The notes under the pieces are model-generated. The model saw only the letters and a program-made list of their open reading frames with translations, ran no database searches and was not told the origin of the DNA. From assembly GCA_963693315.1 (NCBI GenBank), contig OY856187.1, forward strand, positions 73,715,113-73,779,112: a DNA stretch of 64,000 nt. The letters run 5' to 3'. Position numbers and translations under genes: made by a program. The stretch is from Diogma glabrata. Taxonomy: Eukaryota > Arthropoda > Insecta > Diptera > Cylindrotomidae. Below, piece after piece: positions 37,171 through 48,156 of this stretch; within the stretch, counting starts at the first letter, position 1; each line of letters starts with the position of its first letter.

Positions 37171-38486
37171 TTTAATCAGCACAAATATTTTTATTTAAAA
37201 ATAAACTTTTGCAAAAACGGCATATTTTTAGTCATAGAGAATTATATACGACCACTTCAAAATCTATAGCAATATAATACAACTCAGACTATCCAAACAG
37301 ATTAAGATGTTTTGACGAAATCGCCTAAAATACATAAAAATACGGGTTTTCCAATTTTCTGAAAAACGGTTTTTTCACTTAATAGAAAACTATTGGACCG
37401 AAATCAATCCAAATAGCATCCAAATGCAAATTGAACTGTTTATAAGGTAGATAAAATAATTGATTATTTTCTTGTAAGACATTATTTGCTGTCTGGTCAA
37501 CATATGATCTTTGAATAATTATCACCGAATTTTCATTATTAACTTGCCAAGATGACGTAGGCTTATTTGAAGGAGTTACAGAATTACTTGCATCTATGAA
37601 TGAAAATAACACAGGACAACAAAACAATAAATGATTCATTCTAAAATTTTTCTAGCGCTAATAAAATTCTAGCGCTAATAAAAGACTAATTAATTTAAAA
37701 TTTGAAAGTTTAAAAAATTTTTTTTAAATATTTACTTATCAACACAGTATCTGCATTAGTATTAACATTGTTATTTTGAGACACACTATGACGCAATGAC
37801 GAATTTTCCTTTAATTGTTTTTTTCTTAGATAACGTAATTTTTGTGACCTTTCCGTATTTGTGAGAGCCCTTGAACCTATTAAAATTGTATTTTTTATTT
37901 ATTTATAAATATGAATATGAATATATTGAATATATTGAAAAAAATACACAAAGAAAGAAACACATATATAACCAAACACTTACGTATCATTGAAGAACCT
38001 GTGCCGCTGTTTGAGTCAATGTTTTTTTCACATAAACGCTGACGATACAATCTCGTTTTTTGCGCAGCTTCATTTTTTTCTCATCTTTTCTAGCTATAAT
38101 ATTAAAACGTTTGGAATATAAATTCTTCAATTTTATTAATTAAATTTTAAATATTGGTGAGATATTGTTGAGCTAAATAAAAACTTACTTTTTTTAGGCT
38201 GGAGAGCGTAATTAGGTTGTTGATTTTTCTTTTATAATTATTTAGAGATGTAGGGGTAAAATTTTCCTGTGATTCAGCCATTTGAGATCTAAACAACACT
38301 ATTTCATTATTTTTTAAAACACTTTTTTGTGAAATATTTTCTAAACTAATCGACACTCGTTAACAATCGAAATTTTTCAAATTTTTCAAAAAAACAAAAA
38401 TTATTCTTTTTCCTTACTAGTAGAGACACCATGAGTAAGATTATTAAAACAATATTCAAAACTAATGTTTGCATTCAAATTTAGAT

Positions 38487-38834
38487 AAATGTCAAAATCA
38501 ATTCAGAATTTTCTAATAACATTGCAATGTTTACGACTAAACGAATTTTATTCAAATATTTCCATCAACATGCAAAATAAATTTGATACAGTATTTTTTG
38601 GTTGGTTATTTTCATAATTATGGTGTTATTTTGATAATTTTACCCGAAGCGCAAGGATTTGTGAGGAATGAAAATGGTTTGTTTTAAACTCTATTTTTTT
38701 ACATTATATTAATTTGAAATATCGTTTCAGGTTCAATGACAACAAAATTAACAATATATTCAATGGAATTATTCTCTGGTTTACCATTTATAAGTTTATT
38801 TTTATTCGCTTGGATTCAACAGTATCGAACAAAC
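38487..38834 (+). pseudogene. two-exon membrane-protein pseudogene, copy 1 (possibly PEX11-like)
   Basis: Exon 1 starts MSKSIQNFLITLQCLRL and has FDTVFFGWLF, but an in-frame TAA follows where copy 2 reads through. A GTGAGG donor and TTTCAG acceptor enclose a 71-bp-class intron, and exon 2 reads SMTTKLTIYSMELFSG into a hydrophobic stretch (LPFISLFLFAWIQQY). hAT element 2 is inserted in exon 2 at 38835. The hydrophobic segments with YFDN..RSARI recall the peroxisomal PEX11 family; this is a weak suggestion. The tandem sister copy is at 41536-41925. Confidence 0.5.
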
Positions 38835-41487
38835 TAGTGATGGGAACAATCGAATGATTTCAACAATCGAATAAATAGTAATCGACATGTTGTAACAATC
38901 GAATAATTATTCGAAGTGTTTTTTTGTCGTCAACAAAGTAGAACACACCACCCCTAGGGTCACAAAACTAAAAAAGTCGTTGGATTTTGGCCACTTCATT
39001 TTTCAGTTTAAAAAAAAACTTAATAATAAAAAAATTATGTTTCTATTAGGTAAGGATGAATATGTCTATATGCGTATTTTCAGTATTGAGTTAAACGATC
39101 TAGTCACATTTTTTAAAAATTAATATCACATGGACTTTCAGTATTTTATTCTAACTTGTTTGGTTAGCACTTTCAAAGTTTAAGTGTAATGGATGAGGCC
39201 AATTTATCCAATGGAGTAACACTAGACAATTTTAAATTTAGAGTTTTAAGAACTCAGAAGTTTAGCTAAAAATGCTATATGCTGGTTCATTGGCACTTTT
39301 AGAAAAATAAATAAACCTATGTTGTAAGCCAGTTACTCATAAAAAGTACTGTATTGTAATAAAACAAGTTTGGCTTCTTTTGCTTGACGAATCAATCATT
39401 ACATTAGTGAAAACAACAAATTTTGATCTTTTATTGCCACTATGATGTCTTCCAATATTTTAAACAAATATCCAAAACATTCTCAACTTTGCTTCCGCCT
39501 TCGTTCTAACACTCTAGAAGATGGCCTAAGTGAGAATCCAGAAGATGGCCTAACAAGGTAAATATACAAAAAGAAACAGTAAAATTATAAAAAAAACTTT
39601 GTCTTCTTTATTTTTTCCATTAAACTTATTAAATCAGTTATCTGCGTAAAGTAACAACAGATTAACATTATGTGATTTGTCCATTTTATTCATTTGAAAA
39701 ACATTTATATTGAATACTTGTTTACAGTGAAGGCCTTGCCCGCTTATCTATTCGTAAACTAATCAGCAGTTAATTAGTCTAAAATTACTTTCATCACAAA
39801 CGGCTATAATTAATCTTTTGGTACAGTGGTAAGGATATCATATCTTAAACCTATAAATCCTACAATCGTTATAGATAAATTTCATAAAACAATATTTCAA
39901 AAAAATCTTCAGCAAACACTTTGAGTTTCACACTTGAATGTCTTGATACCTGTTACATCTAAAGTTTAATAAATCAACAGTCATAACTCAACAATAATCA
40001 AACTACGCAAAACCAATATATTTAACAGACAAGTTTGTTTAATTTCTCCTACTTAATGAAATCCCAAAAATGTTAAGATTTAACAATAAACTAAAAATTC
40101 TAATTAAAATCCTCGTTTTAATTCCGTATAATATTTTTGTCAAAATCAATAAATCCAATTTTTTCAATAACAAAAAAAGTAATTTATTTACAACGGAAAA
40201 ATATATTTAAATATAAATAAACAACGGATATATACTTCTACAATATGCATAAAATTCTTCTGTTCTTTTTTTCAAAAGTAATTCATTCACTACCAAGAAA
40301 AAATACATATTTAAATATAAATAAACAACGCACATGCATATACTTTTACAATTTATTCATTAAATTATTTTACTCCTTTATCTCAAAAAACGAAACAAAA
40401 TGTTTTACTATAATCTATTTATGACAAATTGAAGTATCCTCAAAAACAAAACACAAAATAAAATTTTTCTTCAAATACTTTTTCATTGATGTAATATTTT
40501 TTATTTCATTGTTATTGTACTACTATAGATATAAATATATAAAGCCGATGTTTTAACAACTCGTTTTTAGGACCTAGATTGTGATTTAATTAATTGTTGA
40601 ATCACTAATTTCCAAATGAATGATAAACAAAACAAAACTACCACGTACCTACGCCTATTATAAAAAATAATGTAAAATTATCATTCCTTGATATTATTAG
40701 GATATTATTGTTCTATTTATAATTTTTCCAAATAATAACTCACATCAATTATCAATTTTTTCAGCAAAATATTTTTTTGTAGGGATTAAAATACAAAGTA
40801 CACAAACAAATATTTATCAATAATATATATAAAATAATTCTTCAATTATTCCTTTTAAATTTTCATATAATATTAAATAACTATAGCTCAAAGCTTTTTA
40901 GATTTTTCATTGTATAGTTGAAGTATTTTCAGAAACATTTTGCAAATAATTTTTTAAATCAAGAAAAGAAAACTACCTAAGGACCAAGTTCAACTATTTT
41001 TCAACCTCTCGATAACTATTTATTCGATTGTTCCATTCAATTGATAAAAAAATAGTTATTCAAATAAAAACACTTCGAATAAAAAAACGTTTCGAATAAA
41101 AAAACTAGTAGTAAAAACACTTCAAATAAAAAAACACTTCGAATAAAAAAACCTTTCGAATAACAAAACTAGTAGTAAAAACACTTCGAATAAAAAAACC
41201 TTTCGAATAACAAAAATAGTAGTAAAAACACTTCGAATAAAAAAATTAGTAATGAAAACACTTCGAATAAAAAAACTAGTAATGAAAACACTTCGAATAA
41301 AAAAACTAGTAATGAAAACACTTCGAATAAAAAAACTAGTAATGAAAACACTTCAAATAAAAAAAATAGTAACTATTTTTATTCGAATGAATTTTTTATT
41401 CGGTGTCTGTTATGAACAATCGAATAATTCGAAATGTTTCAACAATCGAATAATTCGATTGTTTTTATTCGATTGTTCCCATCACTA
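38835..41487 (-). mobile_element. hAT element 2 (2653 bp, non-autonomous)
   Basis: Same family and same length as element 1, inverted relative to it. Termini TAGTGATGGGAACAATCGAA; 8-bp target duplication GAACAAAC (38827-38834 and 41488-41495). The subterminal 30-bp repeats lie near 41060-41370. The two copies look nearly identical, so this family moved recently although it encodes no transposase. Confidence 0.95.
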
Positions 41488-41535
41488 GAACAAACGTAAT
41501 TTTTATTAATTTAAGAATTATTGATTTAAGAAAAA

Positions 41536-41925
41536 ATGTCAAAATCAATTCAGAATTTTCTAATAACTTTACAATGTTTACGACTAAACGAATTTTATTC
41601 AAATATTTTCATTAACATGCAAAATAAATTTGATACAGTATTTGGTTGGTTATTTCCATTATTATGGTTTTATTTTGATAATTTTATCCGAAGCGCAAGA
41701 ATTTGTGAGGAATGAAAATGGTTTGTCTCAAACTCTATTTTTTTTACATTATATTAATTTGAAATATCGTTTCAGGTTCAATGACTACAAAGTTAACAAT
41801 ACATTCAATGGAATTATTCTATGGTTGACCATTTATAAGTTTATTTTTATTCGCTTGGATTCAACAGTATCGAACAAATTTAATTTTTATTAATTTAAGA
41901 AAAAATGATGTTGCAAATGTTGACA
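41536..41925 (+). pseudogene. two-exon membrane-protein pseudogene, copy 2 (possibly PEX11-like)
   Basis: Exon 1 41536-41704 (MSKSIQNFL...RSARI) is open and contains GWLFPLLWFYFDNFIRSARI. The GTGAGG donor and TTTCAG acceptor give a 71-bp intron (41705-41775), and exon 2 continues SMTTKLTIHSMELF. A premature TGA lies at 41826-41828, after which the frame is open again to about 41925. Copies 1 and 2 thus carry different disabling mutations: a stop in exon 1 of copy 1 and a stop in exon 2 of copy 2. The PEX11 similarity (an aromatic-DN segment between hydrophobic helices) is only suggestive. Confidence 0.5.
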
Positions 41926-42080
41926 CAAAAACATTTAATGCCAACTGGTGGATATTTTAATTGTGTCTCATCACCTTATATGTTTTTTGAAATAGTATTA
42001 TAAGCATCTATACGGAATATTATACAGAAACACATCATGGCTTTTCTTTAGGATTGTATTTCAGTCAATTAAATTGCATA

Positions 42081-42503
42081 TAGTCCCTGGGCTCACGCCG
42101 ATTTCATTTGATGATTACCACATATTTTATACTTCATGAGGCGCCTGTCCTTGATGAGTCCGAAAACTTTTGTTCTACCATTTTCTTCCAGTCAGCCGCT
42201 TTTTCGTTCGGCAAGCTCAGAAAAATGCCGATTGCTCGGGATCTTGTAATTTTTTATTTTTTTAACTATGGGGGAAATTTGTTTTAGAACACGAGGGTAA
42301 CCTTGTCCGACAAAAACTTGTCTGCTATTGTCTAGTCCGAAAACCCAAAAATACCAAAATGTCAGTTCAATCGGCATTTTTCGGAGCCCGCCGAACGAAA
42401 AAATGGCAGAACAGAAGATTTCGGGCTCGTCAAGGACAGACGCCTCATGAAGTATAAAATATGTGGTAATCATCATATGAAATCGACGTGGGCCCAGGGA
42501 CTA
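42081..42503. mobile_element. MITE with TAGTCCCTGGGC termini
   Basis: 423 bp with long inverted ends (TAGTCCCTGGGC, CACG, GATTTCAT, similarity over at least 60 bp). TA is shared at both edges, consistent with a TA duplication. It contains a second inner inverted pair (CGCTTTTTCGTTCGGC). No coding capacity. A one-ended relative lies at 9334. Confidence 0.85.
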
Positions 42504-42829
42504 ATATAATTAAATATTTAAATTATAAAAAAATATCACATATGTAACAAGTTTAATATGCCTAATATAGTTAAAATAAATAAAAAATTTATAATATAAA
42601 AATACAAATTAATAGAAATTTCAAGACATAGGAACTTTTTCAGCATTTAATTAATATTTTTCTAAATTGTGGACCGTTTCTAGCAATTCTTTGTTTGTTT
42701 CGATTTCCTTCACCAAAATTTTCAAAAAATGTTTGCTCATTCTTTATATTCTTTGTATTTATATGCAATATAAAATTTTGAATGAGAAAAAAAGTAAATG
42801 ATTTTTTTTCATTGCAACAGCAACTTGTT

Positions 42830-43330
42830 TCATTGCAACAGCAACTGATATTGTTGTTGAAGTTTTTGTAAATTTTTTACGATGTTTGTTTTGCTTCTTT
42901 TCTAATACGATCAATGATTCCTGACAACGTTTTATTTCTTTATTTACGTAATCAATACGTTTATTTACATTCTGTCGACTTTTTTCAAGATCTTTTTTTA
43001 CAAGAACTGGACCGTACAGTTTATAGACCTAAATAAAAATGAATTAATGTAAATAAAATTATAAGTCATAGTTTAATAGATTCGATCTCGAACCTTATTG
43101 GTTTCTCCTAAAAGTGTTAACTCATCCAAAACATTTTTATTTTCATTTAATTGACCATCTAATAGTTGCCGTTGTTGAACTAATTTTGTAAAATCTTGAA
43201 TTATAAATAAAAATGATTATTCTGCACGAATCTCCCACACAAGATTCCTAATTTTCTCAATACCTTTTTGAGCAGATTTAAAATGATCTAATTCTACTTG
43301 AAGTTTTTTTTGTATTGCTGAACTATCCCT
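42830..43330 (-). pseudogene. Pfdn6: prefoldin subunit 6 pseudogene (unprocessed)
   Basis: Prefoldin 6 is a beta-type subunit of the hexameric co-chaperone that delivers nascent actin and tubulin to CCT. Three exons: 43264-43330, 43094-43194 and 42830-43028, with introns of 69 and 65 bp, correct GT-AG ends and matching phases. Family blocks are clear: IQKKLQVELDHFKSAQ, RQLLDGQLNENKNVLDEL, VYKLYGPVLVKKDLE, RIDYVNKEIKR. Two lesions: the start codon is AGG instead of ATG, and a 6-A run in exon 3 needs one base fewer before the Gln-rich C-terminus and its TGA (42830-42832). A 68-bp tandem duplication places a second start (ATG 43394-43396) upstream, but that one hits a stop after nine codons. Retained introns argue against retroposition. 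The lesion in the A run could be a sequencing error; the start loss is less easily so. Confidence 0.9.
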
Positions 43331-43440
43331 TTTTTGTATAATTCTCTTTTAATTCAATATAAATAAACTATTTTTTTGTATTGCTGAACTATCCATTTAT
43401 TTGTATAATTCTCTTTTAATTCAATATAAATAAACTATTT
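43321..43440 (-). repeat. 68-bp tandem duplication over the prefoldin 6 start
   Basis: GTATAATTCTCTTTTAATTC and flanks occur twice, about 68 bp apart. It duplicates the 5' UTR, the start codon and the first codons; only the outer copy keeps ATG. Confidence 0.85.
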
Positions 43441-43997
43441 AAATTATTATTTCTTTTTCTTTTGTTTTTTAATTATTAATTTAAAATAATAGATTGGGAT
43501 TTGTGTTAAAGTGTCAAATTTGTTGGTTGCAAACAGTATTGAACTTCCGTTGCAAAATTTTCATAACGCGCCTAAAGAAGTTTTACTTCAAAAAAACATC
43601 CCAAATACGATAAACAAAAAAAAATCACAAAAAAAAATTCAGTACAACTTCTACACCACCAATTTCTACGATGCTATTTTTTTGTACTGGGTGTGGGCAA
43701 AATAACAATTCTGTTTCCAAAAGAATACGATTGAAATCATAATTCTGTGCTGGTGCAACTCAAAAGAACACAAATTTCGATAATTCGGTGTTGGAACTTG
43801 TTCAGTACAGTCGAAAAGAATACACTAATACTTCTTCTAAAATGAAAATTGAGCCACACTTTCAAAATTTTTTAGCGCTTTTATTTACAAAATAAAATCT
43901 TTACTATGAAGTTTTTTATTTAAAATCTATTTTTTTTAGTTTGTTAAATATACATTTAAACTATATTTAATTCTTGGAAAAAAAAAATATTACCTAC

Positions 43998-44072
43998 GAA
44001 CTTGTCTAACCATTCCAACATATTAATTTCATTTAATGCGTCTTGCAAATACTTTTTATTTTCTAAATTCAT
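43998..44072 (-). CDS. possible first exon of an unidentified gene
   Basis: 25 codons starting MNLENKKYLQDALNEINMLE and ending in frame at a good donor (GTAGGT). It lies 668 bp upstream of the prefoldin pseudogene on the same strand. No downstream exon was identified and no family recognised. It may be chance. Confidence 0.25.
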
Positions 44073-45520
44073 TATTTTATTATTTATAATAAATATAAAT
44101 ATTTATCACCTTTTTAATTTTTATTTCAATAGTAATTACACTTTCTTAATAATTTTGTAACAAACAACAAACAAACTTGCACTAGGACAAACAACACACG
44201 CTTCAGTCGAAGACTAATTAAAACTGTAGGAAGAGAATTCAAAATAAGAGTTTTCTTGTTTGTTAACAAATTTCTTTTTTGTCTTGGAAATTGGGTTTAT
44301 GGAAAAACAACGCTGAAAATACCAAAGTAGAATTTAAGGAGAGTAAAGTCAATTAGAACATGTTCTTACAAATATTAACGCTTGAGTCTAATTAAAAAAT
44401 TATAAATGCCAAATATTTAATGCAAATTTGCCAATTTTTTCAGGCCATATGTTTAAATTTTTTGCCCATGAGAATTTAATTTAAATTTTGGGTAGTGTTA
44501 TCCAATATATAATAAAACTTATATATTTATCTTGCTGACTTAGTTTTGCTCTTTAGTATTTAAGTCGAAAAAGTATAAGAAAATATATGTATTATTTTAC
44601 TGAAACCTCAAAATGTTTAAATAAAGTCACAAATTTTTATGACAAAATTGGCTTAAAATTTCACAACAATAGTTAAAAAGAATCACACAAAACAAATTTA
44701 ATTTCATGCATTAGTACTTAAGAATTTTAGCTTATAGCACTATATTGTAGACAATAAATACCAATTTTGTTGTTTTGTATATCGTTGCTATTTTACGGAT
44801 ATTTTGTAAACTTTTTTTATAACAATCATTTTGTTAGGAACGAATGCCTTTTTTTTGGAAATGTATTCGTAAATCACTTGGCGAATGGGTCGTGATTTTT
44901 TTTTTCCGTGTAATTTTGTAATTTTATACGTCGTGAATATGAATTGCCTTGGTATAGAATCCGTTTATTTTTTTGTTTTAGCCGTAATTTTGTCATTTTT
45001 AAGCGAAATACTGATAAATTATCAGTCCCCTGTTCTCAGTCCCCTGGAAGATTTAAATGCGGGCAGACTTAGTTAAATGTTTATTTAGTATTTTGAGATA
45101 ATATTGAGACAATTTTGAGTTAATTTAGGATTAAGAAGGATATTTTTTAATTTTGACTCTTGTATTTTTGTGTTTTTTTTTTTTTTTTTTTTTTATTTTT
45201 TTTTATTTTTTTTTTTTTTTTTTTTTTGACTGGCCACATTCAGAAACGTTGAAAGAATCTCATCAACTTTATCTAAAACTACTTGCCAGAACTTATACGC
45301 AAAAAACATGTCGTGCCGTAATTAGCTCCATTTTCTTCCTTCGTCCCAAGACATAGAGAACAAAAAATTTTTTGCAAAATTTTATACGCATACCCGCTAA
45401 ATTTTTTCTAATTGACCTTAAAAACTTAAATTAAAAGTTTTACTGCGATTGGATGACGATAACCCGTGCCGACTTGAAGTTGAACTTTAACATACGAGCT
45501 TTTACTGCGATTACTGTGGA
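44073..45520. other. AT-rich DNA with a long T tract; left flank of X copy C
   Basis: T-rich tract at 45172-45226. From about 45380 the sequence (ATACGCATACCC, then AACCCGTGCCGACTTG at about 45464) resembles the other end of repeat X, near 47440-47570, in inverted orientation. Copy C may therefore extend left to this point with diverged inverted ends. No gene supported. Confidence 0.5.
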
Positions 45521-47600
45521 ATTATTTGAGAAATTATTTTACTCTCATTAAATAAAACGCCAATGAATTAGAAAAAAATATTACTTCGGTCTGAAAGTCC
45601 TAATCTCGAGCCAAAAATGAAATTCTTACCCCATTTATCGGCATTTCTCGATGTTTTAGGACTTACTGTTTCTAAAAAAAAACTGTATGTCTGTCTGCCG
45701 TCACAACCGACGAAATCTAGAAAACCGCTGGAATGGATCTCAAAAATTTTTGTTTCTAAAAATAGGGTTACTCAATTGTAAGAGCTAAAAGGACGATGTG
45801 TTCGATAACTGTACGGGAAGTGTGTCAAAAAAAATCGTCAAGTGTGTCAAAACAAGGAAATTTGCCTGTTTTTTGCTTAAAAACGTTCATTTTAAGTCAT
45901 TACGAATAGGAACATTGAATTTGGAGAAATTTTGATGGTCGGTATTGGTATGTGAAACCAAAATCTAGATTATTGTATTGTAAGTTTGTAAAAAAAATGT
46001 TGTCAAGTGTGTCAAAAGAATGATTTTCATTTTACTTAATTTTTTGGAACAATATAAAATTAATTATTTGTTTGACATGAAATGTTATCGAAAATGAAAT
46101 TGGACATGGAAATTTTGGGATTTTTTTATAATTTTTGGAATATTTTAAAAAATTTTTAATTTATGAAAAAAGTTTCAATCTTTGATTTTGTAATAATTTT
46201 TGGAATGTTTTTAGAACTTTAAAAAAAGTTTAAATTTTTTATTTTATTTTAATTTTTAGAATGTTTTTTGAATTTTGAAAGAACCATGAATATTTGGTTT
46301 TGTAATATTTTCTTGAAACGCTAAATGGAGAGGTTTTTGAGCAGTTTGCTGGGTGTTTCATCTTTTCACTAAGTTATATTAATTTATGATCTGTTATAAT
46401 TTTTCGGCACTTATTAATATTTCGTGTTAGTTTTGTAATAAATTTCTAAAACTTTAACAAAGAGTTTTATGTTTGATATACATCGCTGCCCAACACTAAA
46501 AGCACTGTCCTCATAAAATTTTTTTGCCGAAAACTATATCAAAATCCTTAACCCAGACCGAAGTCTTGATATCTCAGAGCTTGAGATTTCAGTCCCTCCA
46601 TATTTTAATATTATTTTTCATTACAACAACTATTACTTAGTATATTTTCTTTTCAATGTTTGCTGTTTACAGTCCGGATATAACATCTTGTGCTTTTGTA
46701 CGCAACATAACAAATATTGCCTCAATTGTAATTAAACAATGAAAGTCCTGCATTAATTAGACCGCTCTTTCAGCTGTATCTGAACGATACAACTGAAATG
46801 CTTTAAGCATTGATATCTCCTTTTTAATTATTATTTCTATTATTATTTAATCTACTTTCAATTTATCAATTTTGGAAACAGGCATTATTCTACCTTTTCT
46901 CTATAGCATTTTATGGAGATCAACTTTTTGCCAAATGATCTCTAATTTTTTGAAAAAGTGGAATGTCCGGGCTTATTATAGACACTTGTTTTATTTTCAC
47001 TTCAAAAATACTTTTTTACACCAGCTCGTACATGTGATGGTTGCAAGCGAAAATAAGTTTTTCTATATTGATTTTTTTCAACGCGCACACATACGATGTG
47101 TTTTCGAAGCAGTTATAGTATCACAGCAGAGAATTTGCACTTTGTCTTGAGTTTTCAATCTAAAATAACATTCCAAACGTGTCTATAGAATTTTTCAGTT
47201 TTGGCACAACAATTGTTCTTTGTTTTCGTATGAAAAGTATTATATTAAAAAACAATATATTATACATCAATACTATACGAGAGCTTGTCCATTTAAAGGA
47301 AGTTTTGGGTTACCTTTTAGGTATATTTTTTGTTTAGAACTACGTAGCTCGACAGACATGTTTATTTTTCAAGAAAAATTCGAATGACCGACAAGACATT
47401 TAGAAATTATAAGCACATTAAAACAGGTATGCGCGCTATAGTATACAATCAAGTATTGAAATGTTTAGGTGCAAGTCGGCACGGGTTACTGTTATTTAAA
47501 TTGCATGAAATTTTATTTACAGTTGTTTTGACATAAAAGAAAAAAAATTAAAGGGTATGCGTTAAAAAAAAACAATTTTAATTTTTCTGGGACACCCTAA
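45521..47600 (+). repeat. repeat family X, copy C (left arm of a 13-kb inverted pair)
   Basis: Starts ATTATTTGAGAAATTATTTT and includes TTACTTCGGTCTGAAAGTCC, one TTGTCAAGTGTGTCAAAA unit, CTCTGAGATATC region landmarks, GTGCAAGTCGGCACGGGTTA and the end CTGGGACACCCTAA. It aligns in inverted orientation with 56784-58731. It lacks the GGCCGGCC patch of copies A and B. A 92-codon ORF at 46872 is not conserved as protein in copy D. Confidence 0.85.
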
Positions 47601-48156
47601 GTATATATATATATACGCCGCAGGAGGGATCGATTTTGATCGATTATGATCAATGTTGATCTACGGGTCTGACTACCCTGCGTACTCCAGTCCCTGCCAT
47701 TGACATATGAGTTAGCGTGAGATATCACATACCACTGGCAATGGCAGGAGATGTCATTAGCCAAGATGATATCTTAGGGTGCTAGCGGACGAACTTTAAT
47801 TAGTCAACGGCAGCACTTCCAGTCTTAGCTGAGCAGCGTTCCGTAGCGGTACCGCTCATTAGCTCTTCCGAGGAATCGAACCAACACGTAGTTATGTGTG
47901 GGCTTTGTGCCTCGATTGAAGTAGTGGGCGGTGCATCTGGGGTGCGCTGCATCAGCTGGATTATTGGCATTTAGTTTTGTTTTGTTTTCTGCAAATTTCT
48001 CACAATTTGTTTTTCACTTATTATTTTGTTATTATTTCTTCATCTTATCATGAAATATTGGCATATGTCATATTTTGTAGTATGATAGGATTTTTTACTT
48101 AGTTATGCATTTTAAAATAAAACACAAAAAAATAAAATAAACATTTTGATATATAT
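47601..48156 (+). promoter_or_regulatory. probable 5' UTR/promoter region of the non-LTR element
   Basis: After a short TA tract (47602-47615) the base composition rises in G+C (GCCGCAGGAGGGATCG at 47616 on) until about 47960, unlike its surroundings. It directly precedes the EN-RT ORF. It contains a GATCGATTTTGATCGATTATG repeat and CACTGGCAATGGCAGG with a nearby inverted counterpart. Internal promoters are usual in this class, but none is proven here. Confidence 0.5.

Larger units (their letters stand above)
31828..38281 (-). pseudogene. multi-exon gene of an unnamed family, interrupted by a hAT element
   Basis: Exons by splice site and phase: 38189-38281 (ATG), 37984-38093, 37736-37876, 37593 to about 37390 (3' edge uncertain), 36086-36207, 35940-36026, 35024-35878 joined to 32282-32362 across the hAT, 32119-32221 and 31828-32060 (stop). 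Introns are 58-142 bp, nearly all GT-AG with agreeing phases. Removing the hAT and one TSD keeps the frame open. Exon 2 needs one A fewer in a 7-A run. Visible blocks: a basic RLYRQRL region; a short SAM-like segment (LTKAGPRQKFW); a central region with YEPWETVKKYWIETHIFR; and a C-terminal block with AIDVCFKSFYSLHARFP and VWLFLQTYVYEI. I recognise the last three as recurring in one multi-copy animal protein family of unknown function. Inactive as it stands. Confidence 0.65.

Noticed and set aside
44885..45076. 63-codon ORF with hydrophobic segments
   Set aside because: No homology recognised and no splice or repeat support; chance ORF in T-rich DNA.
46872..47150. 92-codon ORF in repeat X copy C
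   Set aside because: The matching stretch in copy D is open in another frame and strand, so there is no conserved protein.
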